A stretch of 36,555 nt of DNA from Myxococcota bacterium (GCA_029975745.1 JARKOL010000364.1:1-36555), one strand, 5' to 3'; counted from the stretch's first letter, positions 8,686 through 17,276 are shown. The notes: generated from the sequence alone by a model not told the origin. Translations and numbers: made by a program.

Positions 8686-10116
8686 ATGACACCGACCGAA
8701 AGCACGTCCACCGCCGGCTACCCCGAACCCCTGGTCCAGGTGTTTGCCGAGTTCGCCCGCCTGGGCCGAGAGGCCTGGTTGATCGGCCCCAGGGCCCGGG
8801 ACCTGGCGAACGGACAGTCGATTCTTGAAGCCGGTTCCTTCGACCTGACCGTGGATGCGCCGCTGGCGGCCATCGAGTCGTCCTTTTCCCGCCTGTTCGG
8901 CGTCGAGCCCCAGGACGGCAAGGAGGACCGCCCCAAGTTGCTGACCTTCAAGGTCCCCCGCCCCGGCGGCACCGGCACCTGGACCTTCAACGTCGGTCCC
9001 TTCAGGAACTACCTGCCGCCCCTTCGGTCGCTGCGGGGCCAGAACCTGTCGGGCATCATCCTGGACCTCGCCACCCGCGAGGTGACCGTCCAGGCGTTCG
9101 CCTACGACGGCGAGGGCAGCCTGATCGACCCCTTCGGAGGCACGCTTGACCTGGTCGACAAGCTGGTTCGACCGGTATTCCCGGTGGACACGATCTTCCG
9201 GGAGAGCGCGTCCTGGCTGCTGAAGATCGCCCGGTACGTCGCCCGCTACGGCTTCGACGCCGCCCGCGAGGTGCGCGTCGCCGCCGACAGGGATGCGGCC
9301 AACATCCTGGACGTGCCCCGGGACATCTGGCGCAAGGAACTGGACAAGATCCTGTGCGGCGCCCACCCCGGACGCGGCCTCCAGTTCCTGGCGGACAGCC
9401 GGGTCCTGTCGTTCGTGCTGCCCGAGGTCCAGGCCATGATCGCCTTCACCGACGGCGGCAACGGCCAGCACAAGGACATCTGGGCGCACACCAAGCAGGT
9501 GGTCACCAATGCCGACGCGACGGTCGTCGTGCGGTGGGCCGCGCTGTGCCACGACATCGGCAAGGTCTGGACCAAGCAGGTCTTCCGCGACGAAAAGATC
9601 CACTTCTTCCGCCACGAGGACATGAGCGCCCTGCTGTTCGAGGCGATCGCGCAGCGGTTCGGGATGAGCGACGAGGAGGCCACGCGCATCCACTACATCA
9701 TCAAGAACCACAGCCGGATCAACCTGTACCGCGACGACTGGACCGACTCGGCCGTGCGCCGACTGATCCGAGAGGTCGGCGACGCCCTGGACGACCTGAT
9801 CGCCTTCAGCCGCGCCGACCTGACGTCCAAGAGGGCCGAGCGGGTCGAGATGGTCCGCGCCCTGCTGGCCGATCTGCAGATCCGCGTCATGGAGGCCCGG
9901 GAACAGGATGCCCAGATCCAGCCGCTTCCCAAGGGCCTGGGCAACCAGATCATGACGCGCTATGGGATTCCCGCGGGGCCCGAGATCGGACGCCTTCGCG
10001 ACATCCTGCTTGCCGCCGTGCAGAACGGCACCCTGGAACCCAACCAGGAAGCCGAGGTGTACCTGCGATATCTGGCCAGGGTGATTCCCGAGCCGGGAAG
10101 CGGCGACGACGACTGA
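8686..10116 (+). CDS. HD-domain protein with degenerate CCA-adding-enzyme-like nucleotidyltransferase head
   Basis: The overall plan (476 residues) follows class II tRNA nucleotidyltransferases/poly(A) polymerases: head, DPFGG neck, helical body ending in PEVQ, then HD. The head has lost key residues. The usual GGxVRD reads GPRARD, the DxD metal motif reads SFD, and the RRDFTxNA block reads REVTVQAFAYD. The DPFGGTLDL segment is kept. The HD domain (about 265-400) looks complete: H in WAHT, H289-D290 in CHDIGK, H in FRHED, H in KNHSR and D in SRADLTSK. It is probably an active metal-dependent phosphohydrolase with a non-catalytic head. Upstream frame is open but noncoding in character; the ATG at 8686 has no good Shine-Dalgarno, so the start is moderately sure. 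Confidence 0.82.
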   Translation: MTPTESTSTAGYPEPLVQVFAEFARLGREAWLIGPRARDLANGQSILEAGSFDLTVDAPLAAIESSFSRLFGVEPQDGKEDRPKLLTFKVPRPGGTGTWTFNVGPFRNYLPPLRSLRGQNLSGIILDLATREVTVQAFAYDGEGSLIDPFGGTLDLVDKLVRPVFPVDTIFRESASWLLKIARYVARYGFDAAREVRVAADRDAANILDVPRDIWRKELDKILCGAHPGRGLQFLADSRVLSFVLPEVQAMIAFTDGGNGQHKDIWAHTKQVVTNADATVVVRWAALCHDIGKVWTKQVFRDEKIHFFRHEDMSALLFEAIAQRFGMSDEEATRIHYIIKNHSRINLYRDDWTDSAVRRLIREVGDALDDLIAFSRADLTSKRAERVEMVRALLADLQIRVMEAREQDAQIQPLPKGLGNQIMTRYGIPAGPEIGRLRDILLAAVQNGTLEPNQEAEVYLRYLARVIPEPGSGDDD

Positions 10117-10186
10117 AAGTTCGTGAAGAAGTCTCCGACCTGCTGCGGCGGGCGCCTACGGGCGGCTGCGGCGTCGCGGGGCCCCG

Positions 10187-10936
10187 CTACAGCATCATCA
10201 CCAGCACGTCGTACAGGAAGTGGGAATACGCGGCCACGGCGAAGCCCCTGCCCAGGAAGACGCCCCCGAAGATGACGCCCGCCAGAGCCCGGTACCAGAA
10301 CTCGTAGGGTGCGGGGACCTCCTGGGCACCGACGTGATGGGCCAGCGAGAACACCAGCGCGGACACCACGACCGCGACCAGTCCCGCAACGACCGTCCAG
10401 ACCTGCCCGCCACGCACGCGGGCGAACGCGCGCCGGGCGACCCAGACGACGCCCCCCACCAGGAAGAGCCGGAAGACCAGTTCCTCCCAGTACCCCGCCC
10501 CCGCCGAGATCGACAGCACCTCCAGGAACGAAGGTGCGGCGGACGCCCCAACCGACATCGGAAACGCATGGCCCAGCACCCACGGGACCGTCAGGCCCAG
10601 TGCCACGCCGAACACCAACCCCTCGACGATCAGGGTCGCCCACTGGCCCGCCGCGAAGCGCCCCTTCCGCGCCAGCCAGATCAGGGCCGCGACCGATCCC
10701 ACCACGAGGGCCGCGTTGAGCCCCAGCATCCCCCAGAGCCCCCACTGGCGACTGACCAGGCCCGACAGCAGGTCGGCACCGTTGCCGACGGCGCGCCCCG
10801 GGATCATCAGCCCGATGTTGTACAGCAGCAGCAGAGGCAGCGTGACCGCGAAGCCTACCAGCGGGGAACGCGTCGCCTGGAAGTAGGCGGCTACCGGCCC
10901 CGCCGGACGAACCCGCCGTCCGGACCGCTTTCCCAT
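10187..10936 (-). CDS. CPBP-family intramembrane metalloprotease (CAAX protease-like)
   Basis: The 249 residues form about eight hydrophobic segments. The three family motifs are present in order: EELVFR (EExxxR), FSLAHH (FxxxH) and HFLYD (HxxxB); these hold the catalytic glutamates and the zinc-binding histidines. Family members cleave prenylated or other membrane proteins, or act in bacteriocin self-protection; the target here is unknown. The likely ATG at 10936 lies inside the 3' end of the phosphoesterase gene, a 46-nt overlap, with a G-run (GGGGG) as weak ribosome site. The two are probably one transcript. The 70-nt tail-to-tail gap to the HD gene contains the palindrome GCGGGGCCCCGC (10176-10187). 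Confidence 0.85.
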   Translation of the reverse strand: MGKRSGRRVRPAGPVAAYFQATRSPLVGFAVTLPLLLLYNIGLMIPGRAVGNGADLLSGLVSRQWGLWGMLGLNAALVVGSVAALIWLARKGRFAAGQWATLIVEGLVFGVALGLTVPWVLGHAFPMSVGASAAPSFLEVLSISAGAGYWEELVFRLFLVGGVVWVARRAFARVRGGQVWTVVAGLVAVVVSALVFSLAHHVGAQEVPAPYEFWYRALAGVIFGGVFLGRGFAVAAYSHFLYDVLVMML

Positions 10937-11775
10937 CGCTCGACCCCCAGCGTCCCCGAGCCGTCCTCGGGAATGTCGTAGATGTTGAAGCGCCCATGGC
11001 GGCCCCGGCTGGGCGCGTGAACCGACGACGAACCGCACCCCACGACCAGCGTTCCGCCCGGCGCGAGGCTGCCGATGCGCATCTCGTGTTCGTGGTGGTC
11101 GTGCCCGTGGATCACCAGGCCGACGGGGGACTCGGCCAGGCGAGCACGCAGTTCATCCCGATCCAGAAGTCGGCCGGTCCGATCCCGCAGCGGCTTCTGG
11201 GGGTGCAGGTTGTGGTGAACCGCCAGGACCACGAAGCGGCCCGCCTCGGCCCCCTGCCGGGCCAGCGCGAACACCTGGTCCATCTGGTCCCGCCCCAACC
11301 GACCAAAGGCGCACAGCGGCGGCGGCAGCATCGCGCTGCCGGCCAGGATCAGGCGAACGTTCCCCAGATCCTTGAACGCGGGGTACGTCGCGGACTCGGT
11401 GCCCACGCCCCAGACGAACCGCCCGAACCAGCGCTCGAAGCGCCGGGTCCTGACCGCATCCGACGTGTAGTAGTCGTGATTGCCGGGAATCACCGACAAC
11501 CGACCGGGATCCTGACCCAGCGGGGCCAGCACGTCGGCCGCCAGCGCGAATTCGGACTCCAGCGCCAGGTTCACCAGGTCGCCCGTCACCACGACATGAT
11601 CGACGCCGGCCCCCAGCACCCCGGCAACGGCACGCCGGGCCGCGTCGGTTCCGTGCAGCGACCCGCGATTCGCCAGCAGGTTCGCGGCACCGAACACCCG
11701 CCGGTTCAGCAGCCGACAAGGTTCCAGGGCCCCATCCGGAATCAGGTGCAGATCGGACAAATGAGCCAGTCGCAT
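10891..11775 (-). CDS. Calcineurin-like metallophosphoesterase
   Basis: All signature blocks of the metallophosphoesterase fold occur in order in this 294-residue protein: DLHL (DxH), GDLV (GDxxx), GNHDYY (GNHD), VHHN and GHDHHEHE (GHxH). These bind two metal ions and hydrolyse phosphomono- or diesters, for example cyclic nucleotides or nucleotide-linked lipids; the substrate is unknown. No signal peptide is seen, so it is likely cytoplasmic. The ATG at 11775 is chosen because GGAGGG lies nine bases upstream; the ATG three codons earlier directly abuts that GGAGGG and so could not use it. The membrane protease gene overlaps its end. Confidence 0.9.
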   Translation of the reverse strand: MRLAHLSDLHLIPDGALEPCRLLNRRVFGAANLLANRGSLHGTDAARRAVAGVLGAGVDHVVVTGDLVNLALESEFALAADVLAPLGQDPGRLSVIPGNHDYYTSDAVRTRRFERWFGRFVWGVGTESATYPAFKDLGNVRLILAGSAMLPPPLCAFGRLGRDQMDQVFALARQGAEAGRFVVLAVHHNLHPQKPLRDRTGRLLDRDELRARLAESPVGLVIHGHDHHEHEMRIGSLAPGGTLVVGCGSSSVHAPSRGRHGRFNIYDIPEDGSGTLGVERWESGPDGGFVRRGR

Positions 11776-11834
11776 CGCAACCATCCCTCCGGCGCGGATG
11801 GTACCACGTCCCGGTGGGCCGCGACGATGCGTCA

Positions 11835-11863
11835 TTGACTTCCCGCGGACCACGCACTACAAC
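11835..11863 (+). promoter_or_regulatory. Promoter for the FHA/sigma-54 activator, probably leaderless
   Basis: TTGACT, 17-nt spacer, TACAAC. The -10 box ends 8 nt before the GTG at 11872 and no Shine-Dalgarno sequence lies between them. Confidence 0.5.
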
Positions 11864-11871
11864 CCGGATTC

Positions 11872-13308
11872 GTGGGCAGCGACGACAAGGAAACCGCCGT
11901 CACGGCAAAGGTGGACTACCGGGACGGGCGCCCCACCACCCTGCATCTGCACAAGATGAAGCTGGTGTTCGACGATCCTCGGGAGGGGACGCGCGAGTAC
12001 ATCTTCGACCAGGAGACCGTGACCCTGGGGTCCGCCCCGGACAACGACGTGGTGATTCGCGACAGCCGGGTCAGCCGCGAGCATTGCCGTATCATCCACG
12101 AACCCTACGGGTATCTGGTCCAGGATCTGGGCTCGACCAACGGCACCCTGGTCAACCGGGTGCGCGTGCGCGAAGCCTATCTGAAGTCGGGCACGGCCCT
12201 GACCCTGGGGGGCGTCGATCTGCGGTTCTCGACCTTCGGCGAGCGTGTCGAATTGGCCCCATCGACGCGCGACTCGTTCGGCGCGGTGGTCGGCCGCAGC
12301 CGCAGGATGCGCGAGGTGTTCGCCATCCTGGAGCGGATCGCCCCGACGAACACGACGGTGGTGCTGGAGGGCGAGACGGGGTCAGGCAAGGAGGTCGTCG
12401 CCCGCACCCTGCACGCCAGGAGCCGGCGCGCCCGCGAGCCGTTCGTCGTGTTCGACTGCGGCGCCGTGCCCAAGGATCTGATCGAAAGCGAGCTGTTCGG
12501 CCACGAACGCGGGTCCTTCACCGGAGCGGTCCAGACGCGCCAGGGCCTGTTCGAGGTGGCGCACGGCGGCACGCTGTTTCTGGACGAGATCGGGGAGCTG
12601 ACGCCCGAGCTCCAACCCAGGCTGCTGCGGGCCCTGGAGCATCGCGAGATCCGGCGGGTCGGGTCGAACCGCCCCATCCCGGTGGATGTCCGGATGATCG
12701 CCGCCACGAACCGGGATCTGGAGGCCGAGGTCCGCGCGGGTCGGTTTCGCGAGGATCTGTACTTCCGGCTGTCGGTCGTCCGCATCCGACTGCCCCAACT
12801 GCGCGAGCGCCCCGAGGACATCCCGTTGCTGACGCGCCATTTCCTGAGGCAGGCGCCGTTCAACCGGGGCCACGACGGCGAGCCCCACGTCAAGGGACTG
12901 TCGGACGACGCGGCGGCCGTCCTGATGGCCTACCACTGGCCGGGCAACGTGCGCGAGCTGCTGAATGTCGTCGAGCGCGCCACCTCGTTCGCGGACGGCG
13001 ACCAGATCGAGATCGGGGACCTTCCGCCCCACCTGCTGGCGGCGACGCGGCGTGGGACGCACGGCCTTGACGAGTCCACCGAGCCGTTCCCCGGACTGCC
13101 GTCGAACGCGGGTTTCAAGCAGGCAAAAGAGGCCTGGATCGAACGGTTCGAACGGGAGTATCTTTCGTCGCTGCTGTCGCGTTGCGGCGGCAGCCTGTCC
13201 GCGGCGGCGCGCGCCGCCGATCTGGACCGGAAGCACCTTAGGAAACTGGTTCGCAAGCACGGATTGGCGGCGGGTGCCGTCGATCCCGACGAACCAGGCC
13301 CGGCATAG
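11872..13308 (+). CDS. Sigma-54-dependent transcriptional activator with N-terminal FHA domain
   Basis: This 478-residue regulator combines an FHA phosphothreonine-binding domain (about 29-125; GSAPDNDVVI, SRVSREHC, DLGSTNGT) with a AAA+ domain from about 138. Walker A is GETGSGKE (about 166) and Walker B is LFLDEIGEL (about 234). The sigma-54 contact loop is GSFTGA, a one-residue variant of GAFTGA that keeps the key Phe and Thr. The C-terminus has a Fis-type helix-turn-helix (about 436-465). Such proteins read phosphorylation by a Ser/Thr kinase and remodel sigma-54 polymerase; they are abundant in Myxococcota. The GTG start fits a leaderless message; an internal ATG at codon 29 would remove little before the FHA core. 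A membrane protein follows after 52 nt. Confidence 0.92.
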   Translation: MGSDDKETAVTAKVDYRDGRPTTLHLHKMKLVFDDPREGTREYIFDQETVTLGSAPDNDVVIRDSRVSREHCRIIHEPYGYLVQDLGSTNGTLVNRVRVREAYLKSGTALTLGGVDLRFSTFGERVELAPSTRDSFGAVVGRSRRMREVFAILERIAPTNTTVVLEGETGSGKEVVARTLHARSRRAREPFVVFDCGAVPKDLIESELFGHERGSFTGAVQTRQGLFEVAHGGTLFLDEIGELTPELQPRLLRALEHREIRRVGSNRPIPVDVRMIAATNRDLEAEVRAGRFREDLYFRLSVVRIRLPQLRERPEDIPLLTRHFLRQAPFNRGHDGEPHVKGLSDDAAAVLMAYHWPGNVRELLNVVERATSFADGDQIEIGDLPPHLLAATRRGTHGLDESTEPFPGLPSNAGFKQAKEAWIERFEREYLSSLLSRCGGSLSAAARAADLDRKHLRKLVRKHGLAAGAVDPDEPGPA

Positions 13309-13360
13309 GAGTGGTGCCGCCAACCACGATGCTTGGCGGCCACCGACAGGAGAACTCATC

Positions 13361-14332
13361 GTGGCCAAGACGAAACGCCCCCGAAAGGATGCAAGCGACT
13401 CGCCCAACGCCGGCCGGGGAACGCGGCTGGAAGACTTCCTGGACGACTGGGGACGCCTGGTGATTCCCCTGGGCGCCGCCGCCTTGCTGGCCGCGCTGCG
13501 ACTGCTGGGCGTGCTGGATGACGTCGGTCTGGGGTACGCGATCGGCCTGCTGGTGCTGCTGGCGACGATGGCGGCGTTCGGCCTGCTGATCTGGCGCAAC
13601 GAGTTCCCGCGCTGGGCCCGCCTGGGCACCATCGGCGCCGGCATCCTGTTCCTGGCCGGCGCGCTCGTCCCCTTCACCACCGAGATCTACCCGGGTACCC
13701 CCATCGTGCAGGTCCCCGTGTCCAAGGCGGGGGGCGACGTCGCGATCGATGCGCTGTCCAGCGGCTACTACCGGATCGATGTCTTCGCGAAGTCGTTCGC
13801 CGACGCCGGGTTGGCCCGGGGCGGCGAGGGACAGTACCGGCTGACGCTGGGCGGCAAGGAGCTGACCGGCCGCTTCACCGACACGATGCGCAGCACCCGC
13901 GGCCGGCGCGGCATGGCCGGACAGGTCGAGGACCGCCATTTCCTGGACGTCCACCAGGTGCGATTGGCCGGGGGCCCGATGACCCTGCAGCCCGGACGGA
14001 TCGATCAGAACATCGGACCGAATCTTCAGGTGTCCCTGTACCGAACCTGGCTGCCCCCGTTCCTGATCGCCATTCTCCTGGTGCTTGCCGGCGCCTGGTC
14101 CATGTTCCTGGACGGCGTGTTCCAGGACCAGACGTGGCGATGGCGGCTGACCCCCTGGTTCGGGGTTGGCGCCTTCTTCCTGTGGGTGTTTTCGGCCAGT
14201 TACGACCCGTCAAAGATGCCCGGGTCCGCCATCTGGAGCGCCGTCTTCGGCGGCCTGGGCGGCTTCCTGATTGGATGGCTGTTGTCGCTGCTGGCGCGGC
14301 GCCTGCTGGGCCGCCTGCGGACACGGTTCTAG
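13361..14332 (+). CDS. Membrane protein of unknown function
   Basis: I do not recognise this 323-residue protein. It starts at GTG with AGGAG eight bases upstream. After a basic N-terminus (VAKTKRPRK) come three or four hydrophobic segments between residues 28 and about 105 (LVIPLGAAALLAALRLLGVL, YAIGLLVLLATMAAFGLLI, LGTIGAGILFLAGALVPF). A soluble domain of about 120 residues, rich in beta-type sequence, follows. Three further membrane segments end the chain (FLIAILLVLAGAWSMFL, FGVGAFFLWVFSAS, IWSAVFGGLGGFLIGWLLSLL). The soluble domain probably faces the periplasm. It lies 52 nt after the FHA activator and is probably cotranscribed, so a link to that signalling path is possible but unproven. 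Confidence 0.8.
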   Translation: MAKTKRPRKDASDSPNAGRGTRLEDFLDDWGRLVIPLGAAALLAALRLLGVLDDVGLGYAIGLLVLLATMAAFGLLIWRNEFPRWARLGTIGAGILFLAGALVPFTTEIYPGTPIVQVPVSKAGGDVAIDALSSGYYRIDVFAKSFADAGLARGGEGQYRLTLGGKELTGRFTDTMRSTRGRRGMAGQVEDRHFLDVHQVRLAGGPMTLQPGRIDQNIGPNLQVSLYRTWLPPFLIAILLVLAGAWSMFLDGVFQDQTWRWRLTPWFGVGAFFLWVFSASYDPSKMPGSAIWSAVFGGLGGFLIGWLLSLLARRLLGRLRTRF

Positions 14333-14341
14333 GAGCCCGGC

Positions 14342-15196
14342 CTACAGCCGGAACGTCCGCCCCAACCCCAGTTCCTTCACGCCGAACAGCGCCAGGTGGG
14401 TCGCCAGATACGTCATCGGACGGGCCCGGAGGGCCAGCGCGTCGGCCTTGACCGCCAGGGGCAGCGCTCGCGCCAGCCACTGGCGACCGGGAACCGCAGG
14501 CAACGATCCCAGGCGCCCCAGCAGCGGCGCGACCAGATGGTAGCGCACGGTCCGCTCGACCTTGAACACCTCGCCCGCGCCTTCCAGCAGCGCGGCGCCG
14601 TCCGGCAACGTCAGGATCGACCGCACCTGGGGCACGCGAACCGCCAGCTCCCCGGCCTTGCGGATGACCTGGGCCCCGTGGGGCAGCCGCCCGACAAGAC
14701 GGGCCATCGGGGCCAGCGTCGGCCGCACGCGAACCCGGGCGAACAGGCGCCCACCGGCCCGCAGCTCGCGAGCCGCCTTCTTCAGGACGACCAGCGGCTC
14801 GTTGTACCGGGACAACGTCGCGTAGAACACCGCCAGGTCGAACCCCGATGCCGCGAAGTCCCGCTTCATGTAGTCCGAGGCGTAGAAGTTCAACTGGATG
14901 CCGCACCGGGCCTGCTCCGCCGCCACCTTGACGGCCTCGTGCAGCGTCTCGTCCGGCTCGACCACCGTCACGAAGACCCCCGCCTTCGCGAGCGCCAGCG
15001 CGATGCGCCCCCGGTCCTCCAGCCCGACCACCAGGGCCCGACGTACGCCGTCCGTGCCCCAGGCCACCAGCTCCTTCAGAATGTCGCCCTCCAGCAGGTC
15101 GGCCAGCGCCGGGTCGGCCAGGAATGCCTCGGCCCGAGCCCCGTCAATCCGGTGGACGCGGGCCTCCTCCTCGATCGATCGCATCGTCCGAACCAT
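14342..15196 (-). CDS. Predicted SAM-dependent methyltransferase, divergent
   Basis: The central part of this 284-residue protein looks like a class I methyltransferase: strand one with ALVVGLEDRGRIALALAKAG, acidic loop VTVVEPDE, a second block GFDLAVFYATLSRYNE and the AARELRAGGRLFARV segment. Motif I lacks the usual GxGxG spacing, so catalysis is uncertain. The N-terminus (RIDGARAEAFLADPALADLLEGDILKE) is an added helical region and the C-terminal 100 residues match nothing I know. The ATG at 15196 has GGAGG six bases upstream. The gene starts 31 nt after the thrS stop and probably shares its transcript. It meets the membrane protein gene tail to tail with nine bases between. Confidence 0.7.
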   Translation of the reverse strand: MVRTMRSIEEEARVHRIDGARAEAFLADPALADLLEGDILKELVAWGTDGVRRALVVGLEDRGRIALALAKAGVFVTVVEPDETLHEAVKVAAEQARCGIQLNFYASDYMKRDFAASGFDLAVFYATLSRYNEPLVVLKKAARELRAGGRLFARVRVRPTLAPMARLVGRLPHGAQVIRKAGELAVRVPQVRSILTLPDGAALLEGAGEVFKVERTVRYHLVAPLLGRLGSLPAVPGRQWLARALPLAVKADALALRARPMTYLATHLALFGVKELGLGRTFRL

Positions 15197-15227
15197 GGAC
15201 AACCTCCGCTATCGGGGGGAACGTCGA

Positions 15228-17135
15228 TCACAACACGCGGCTGGACGCCTCTTCGGTCACCCGGGCGACGAATGCATCCAGCGGCACCGCCCCCAGATCC
15301 TCGCCCGCACGGGTCCGGACGGCGACCGTGCCGGACTCGGCTTCCCGACCACCGATCACCAGTTGGTAGTTCACCCGCTGCAACTGGGCATCGCGGATCT
15401 TGCGTCCCAGCTTCTCGCTGCGCAGGTCCAGTTCGACGCGCACCCCCGCCGCCGCCAGCGTTTCATAGACCTGGCCGGCCCAGTCCGCGAACTTGTCCGA
15501 CACCGGCACCACCTTGACCTGGGTCGGGTTCAGCCAGACCGGGAACTTGCCGGCGTAGTGCTCGATCAGGATGCCGATGAACCGCTCCAGCGAGCCCAGG
15601 ATCGCCCGATGCAGCATGACCGGCGTCTTGCGGGTCCCGTCCTCGGCCTCGTAGGTCGCCTTGAACCGGTCGGGCATCGAGAAATCGACCTGGATCGTGC
15701 CGCACTGCCACGACCGCCCCATGCAGTCCCGGATGTGGAAGTCGATCTTGGGCCCATAGAAGGCGCCATCCCCGGGGTTCAACTGGTAGGCAATGCCCTG
15801 CCCTTCCAGCGCCGCCTGCAGGCCCGCCTCGGCGACCGCCCAGATCTCGTCGCTGCCGATCGACTTCGCGGGGCGCGTGGACAGTTCCACGTGAACCTCG
15901 GGAAATCCGAACGTGCGGTAGATCTCGAACACCTGCTGAATGACGTTGACGACCTCGTCCCGCACCTGATCCGGCGTGCAGAAGATGTGCGCGTCGTCCT
16001 GGGTGAACGCCCGCACGCGGAACAGGCCGTGCAGCACGCCCGACATCTCGTGGCGGTGTACCAGCCCCAGCTCGGCCACGCGCAGCGGGAACTCGCGGTA
16101 CGAGTGCATCCGGGACTTGTACACCAGCAGGCCACCCGGACAGTTCATGGGCTTCACGGCATGCGGCGTCTCGTCGATGCTGGTGAAGTACATGTTCTTC
16201 TGGTAGTGGTCCCAGTGCCCCGACATCTGCCACAGCACCTGGTTCAGGATCTGCGGGGTCTGGATCTCGGAGTAGCCGTACTTGCGATGCACCTCGCGCC
16301 AGTAGTCGACCACCGTGTTCTTCAGCACCATTCCCCGAGCGTGCCAGAACGGGAAACCGGTGCCCTCGTCGTGGAACGAGAACAGGTCCATTTCCTGGCC
16401 CAGACGACGATGGTCGCGCTCGCGGGCCGCCTCCACGCGGGCAAGATGGTCGTCCAGGGCCGCCGCCTCGGGGAAGCTGATGCCATAGATGCGCTGCAAC
16501 TGCACGTTGTTCTGGTCGCCGCGCCAGTAGGCCCCCGCGACCTTCGTCAGCTTGAACGCCTTGATCGCCGAGGTCCGCGGGACGTGGGGCCCCCGGCACA
16601 GGTCGATGAAATCGCCCTGCTGATAGGCCGAAATCGTGCCCTCGTCGAGTTCGCGGATCATCTCGACCTTGAACGGGTTGTCCGCGAACCGGGCCAGGGC
16701 CTCGTCCCGCGTCATCTGGACGCGCCGCACCGGCAGGTCCTCGGCGACGATGCGGGCCATCTCGGCCTCGATCCGCGCCAGATCCTCGAGGGTGAACGGC
16801 GTGGCCGCGAAGTCGTAGTAGAACCCTTCCTCGACCACCGGGCCAATCGTGGGCTTGGCGTCGGGGAACAGTCGCAGCACGGCCTGGGCCATCAGGTGGG
16901 CACTGGAATGGCGAAACGTGTCCAGCCCACCCTCGTCGGCGAAGGTCAGCGCCCGCGCCTCGGCGTCGGGGACCACCGGGGACGAAAGATCGACCCGATG
17001 CCCCTCCACCTCGACGGCCAGCACGGCCGCCGGATCGGCAACGCCCGCCGCGGAAAGCACCTGGTCCCAGGATGCGTCGGCGGGAACATCGACGGATCGC
17101 CCGTCGAAACGAATGGAAACGCTCGATTGCGACAT
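15228..17135 (-). CDS. thrS: Threonyl-tRNA synthetase
   Basis: This 635-residue enzyme charges tRNA-Thr with threonine in the cytoplasm. It has the full bacterial layout: TGS domain (1-62), editing domain with HSSAH and LCRGPH, then the class II core with the zinc-site cysteine in MNCPGG, HRHEMSGVLHGL, the motif 3 region MLHRAILGSLERF, and a C-terminal anticodon-binding domain with QVKVVPVSDKF and LRSEKLGRKIRDAQ. The start at 17135 has GAGG five bases upstream. Longer frames upstream run through the divergent promoter region and are not coding. A methyltransferase gene lies 31 nt downstream. Confidence 0.98.
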   Translation of the reverse strand: MSQSSVSIRFDGRSVDVPADASWDQVLSAAGVADPAAVLAVEVEGHRVDLSSPVVPDAEARALTFADEGGLDTFRHSSAHLMAQAVLRLFPDAKPTIGPVVEEGFYYDFAATPFTLEDLARIEAEMARIVAEDLPVRRVQMTRDEALARFADNPFKVEMIRELDEGTISAYQQGDFIDLCRGPHVPRTSAIKAFKLTKVAGAYWRGDQNNVQLQRIYGISFPEAAALDDHLARVEAARERDHRRLGQEMDLFSFHDEGTGFPFWHARGMVLKNTVVDYWREVHRKYGYSEIQTPQILNQVLWQMSGHWDHYQKNMYFTSIDETPHAVKPMNCPGGLLVYKSRMHSYREFPLRVAELGLVHRHEMSGVLHGLFRVRAFTQDDAHIFCTPDQVRDEVVNVIQQVFEIYRTFGFPEVHVELSTRPAKSIGSDEIWAVAEAGLQAALEGQGIAYQLNPGDGAFYGPKIDFHIRDCMGRSWQCGTIQVDFSMPDRFKATYEAEDGTRKTPVMLHRAILGSLERFIGILIEHYAGKFPVWLNPTQVKVVPVSDKFADWAGQVYETLAAAGVRVELDLRSEKLGRKIRDAQLQRVNYQLVIGGREAESGTVAVRTRAGEDLGAVPLDAFVARVTEEASSRVL

Positions 17136-17188
17136 GAATGCCTCGTCGTGTGCAAGGGCCGCCCGGATGACCCGGGAGGCGGTGCGGG

Positions 17189-17217
17189 ATTTTATCACCT
17201 TGCCCAATCCCGGGCAA
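17189..17217 (-). promoter_or_regulatory. Promoter for thrS
   Basis: On the minus strand: TTGCCC, 17-nt spacer, TAAAAT (5 of 6 to the -10 consensus). Predicted start near 17182, leader of about 47 nt, too short for a T-box. An inverted repeat overlaps the -35 box and spacer. Confidence 0.6.
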
Positions 17218-17218
17218 G
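17199..17218. repeat. Inverted repeat CTTGCCC-N6-GGGCAAG across the thrS promoter
   Basis: Two perfect 7-bp arms (17199-17205 and 17212-17218) separated by AATCCC. The right arm covers the thrS -35 box and the left arm lies in the spacer, a position suited to a repressor site. It could also be chance in GC-rich DNA. Confidence 0.45.
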
Positions 17219-17247
17219 TTCCCTGGGCGCCATGCCTCCGGAACAGG

Positions 17248-17276
17248 TTGCATCCAAACGGCGTCGATCGTAGGAT
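17248..17276 (+). promoter_or_regulatory. Promoter for the PhnD-like/diguanylate cyclase operon
   Basis: TTGCAT, 17-nt spacer, TAGGAT. The predicted start coincides with a GTG at 17283 that is in frame with the downstream lipoprotein. Confidence 0.55.

Noticed and set aside
8686-10116. Functional CCA-adding enzyme (cca)
   Set aside because: The metal-binding DxD and the GGxVRD and RRDFT motifs are all altered, so I call it by fold and HD domain only.
10176-10187. Terminator at the palindrome GCGGGGCCCCGC
   Set aside because: A perfect palindrome with no loop and no T-run; it cannot form a normal hairpin terminator.
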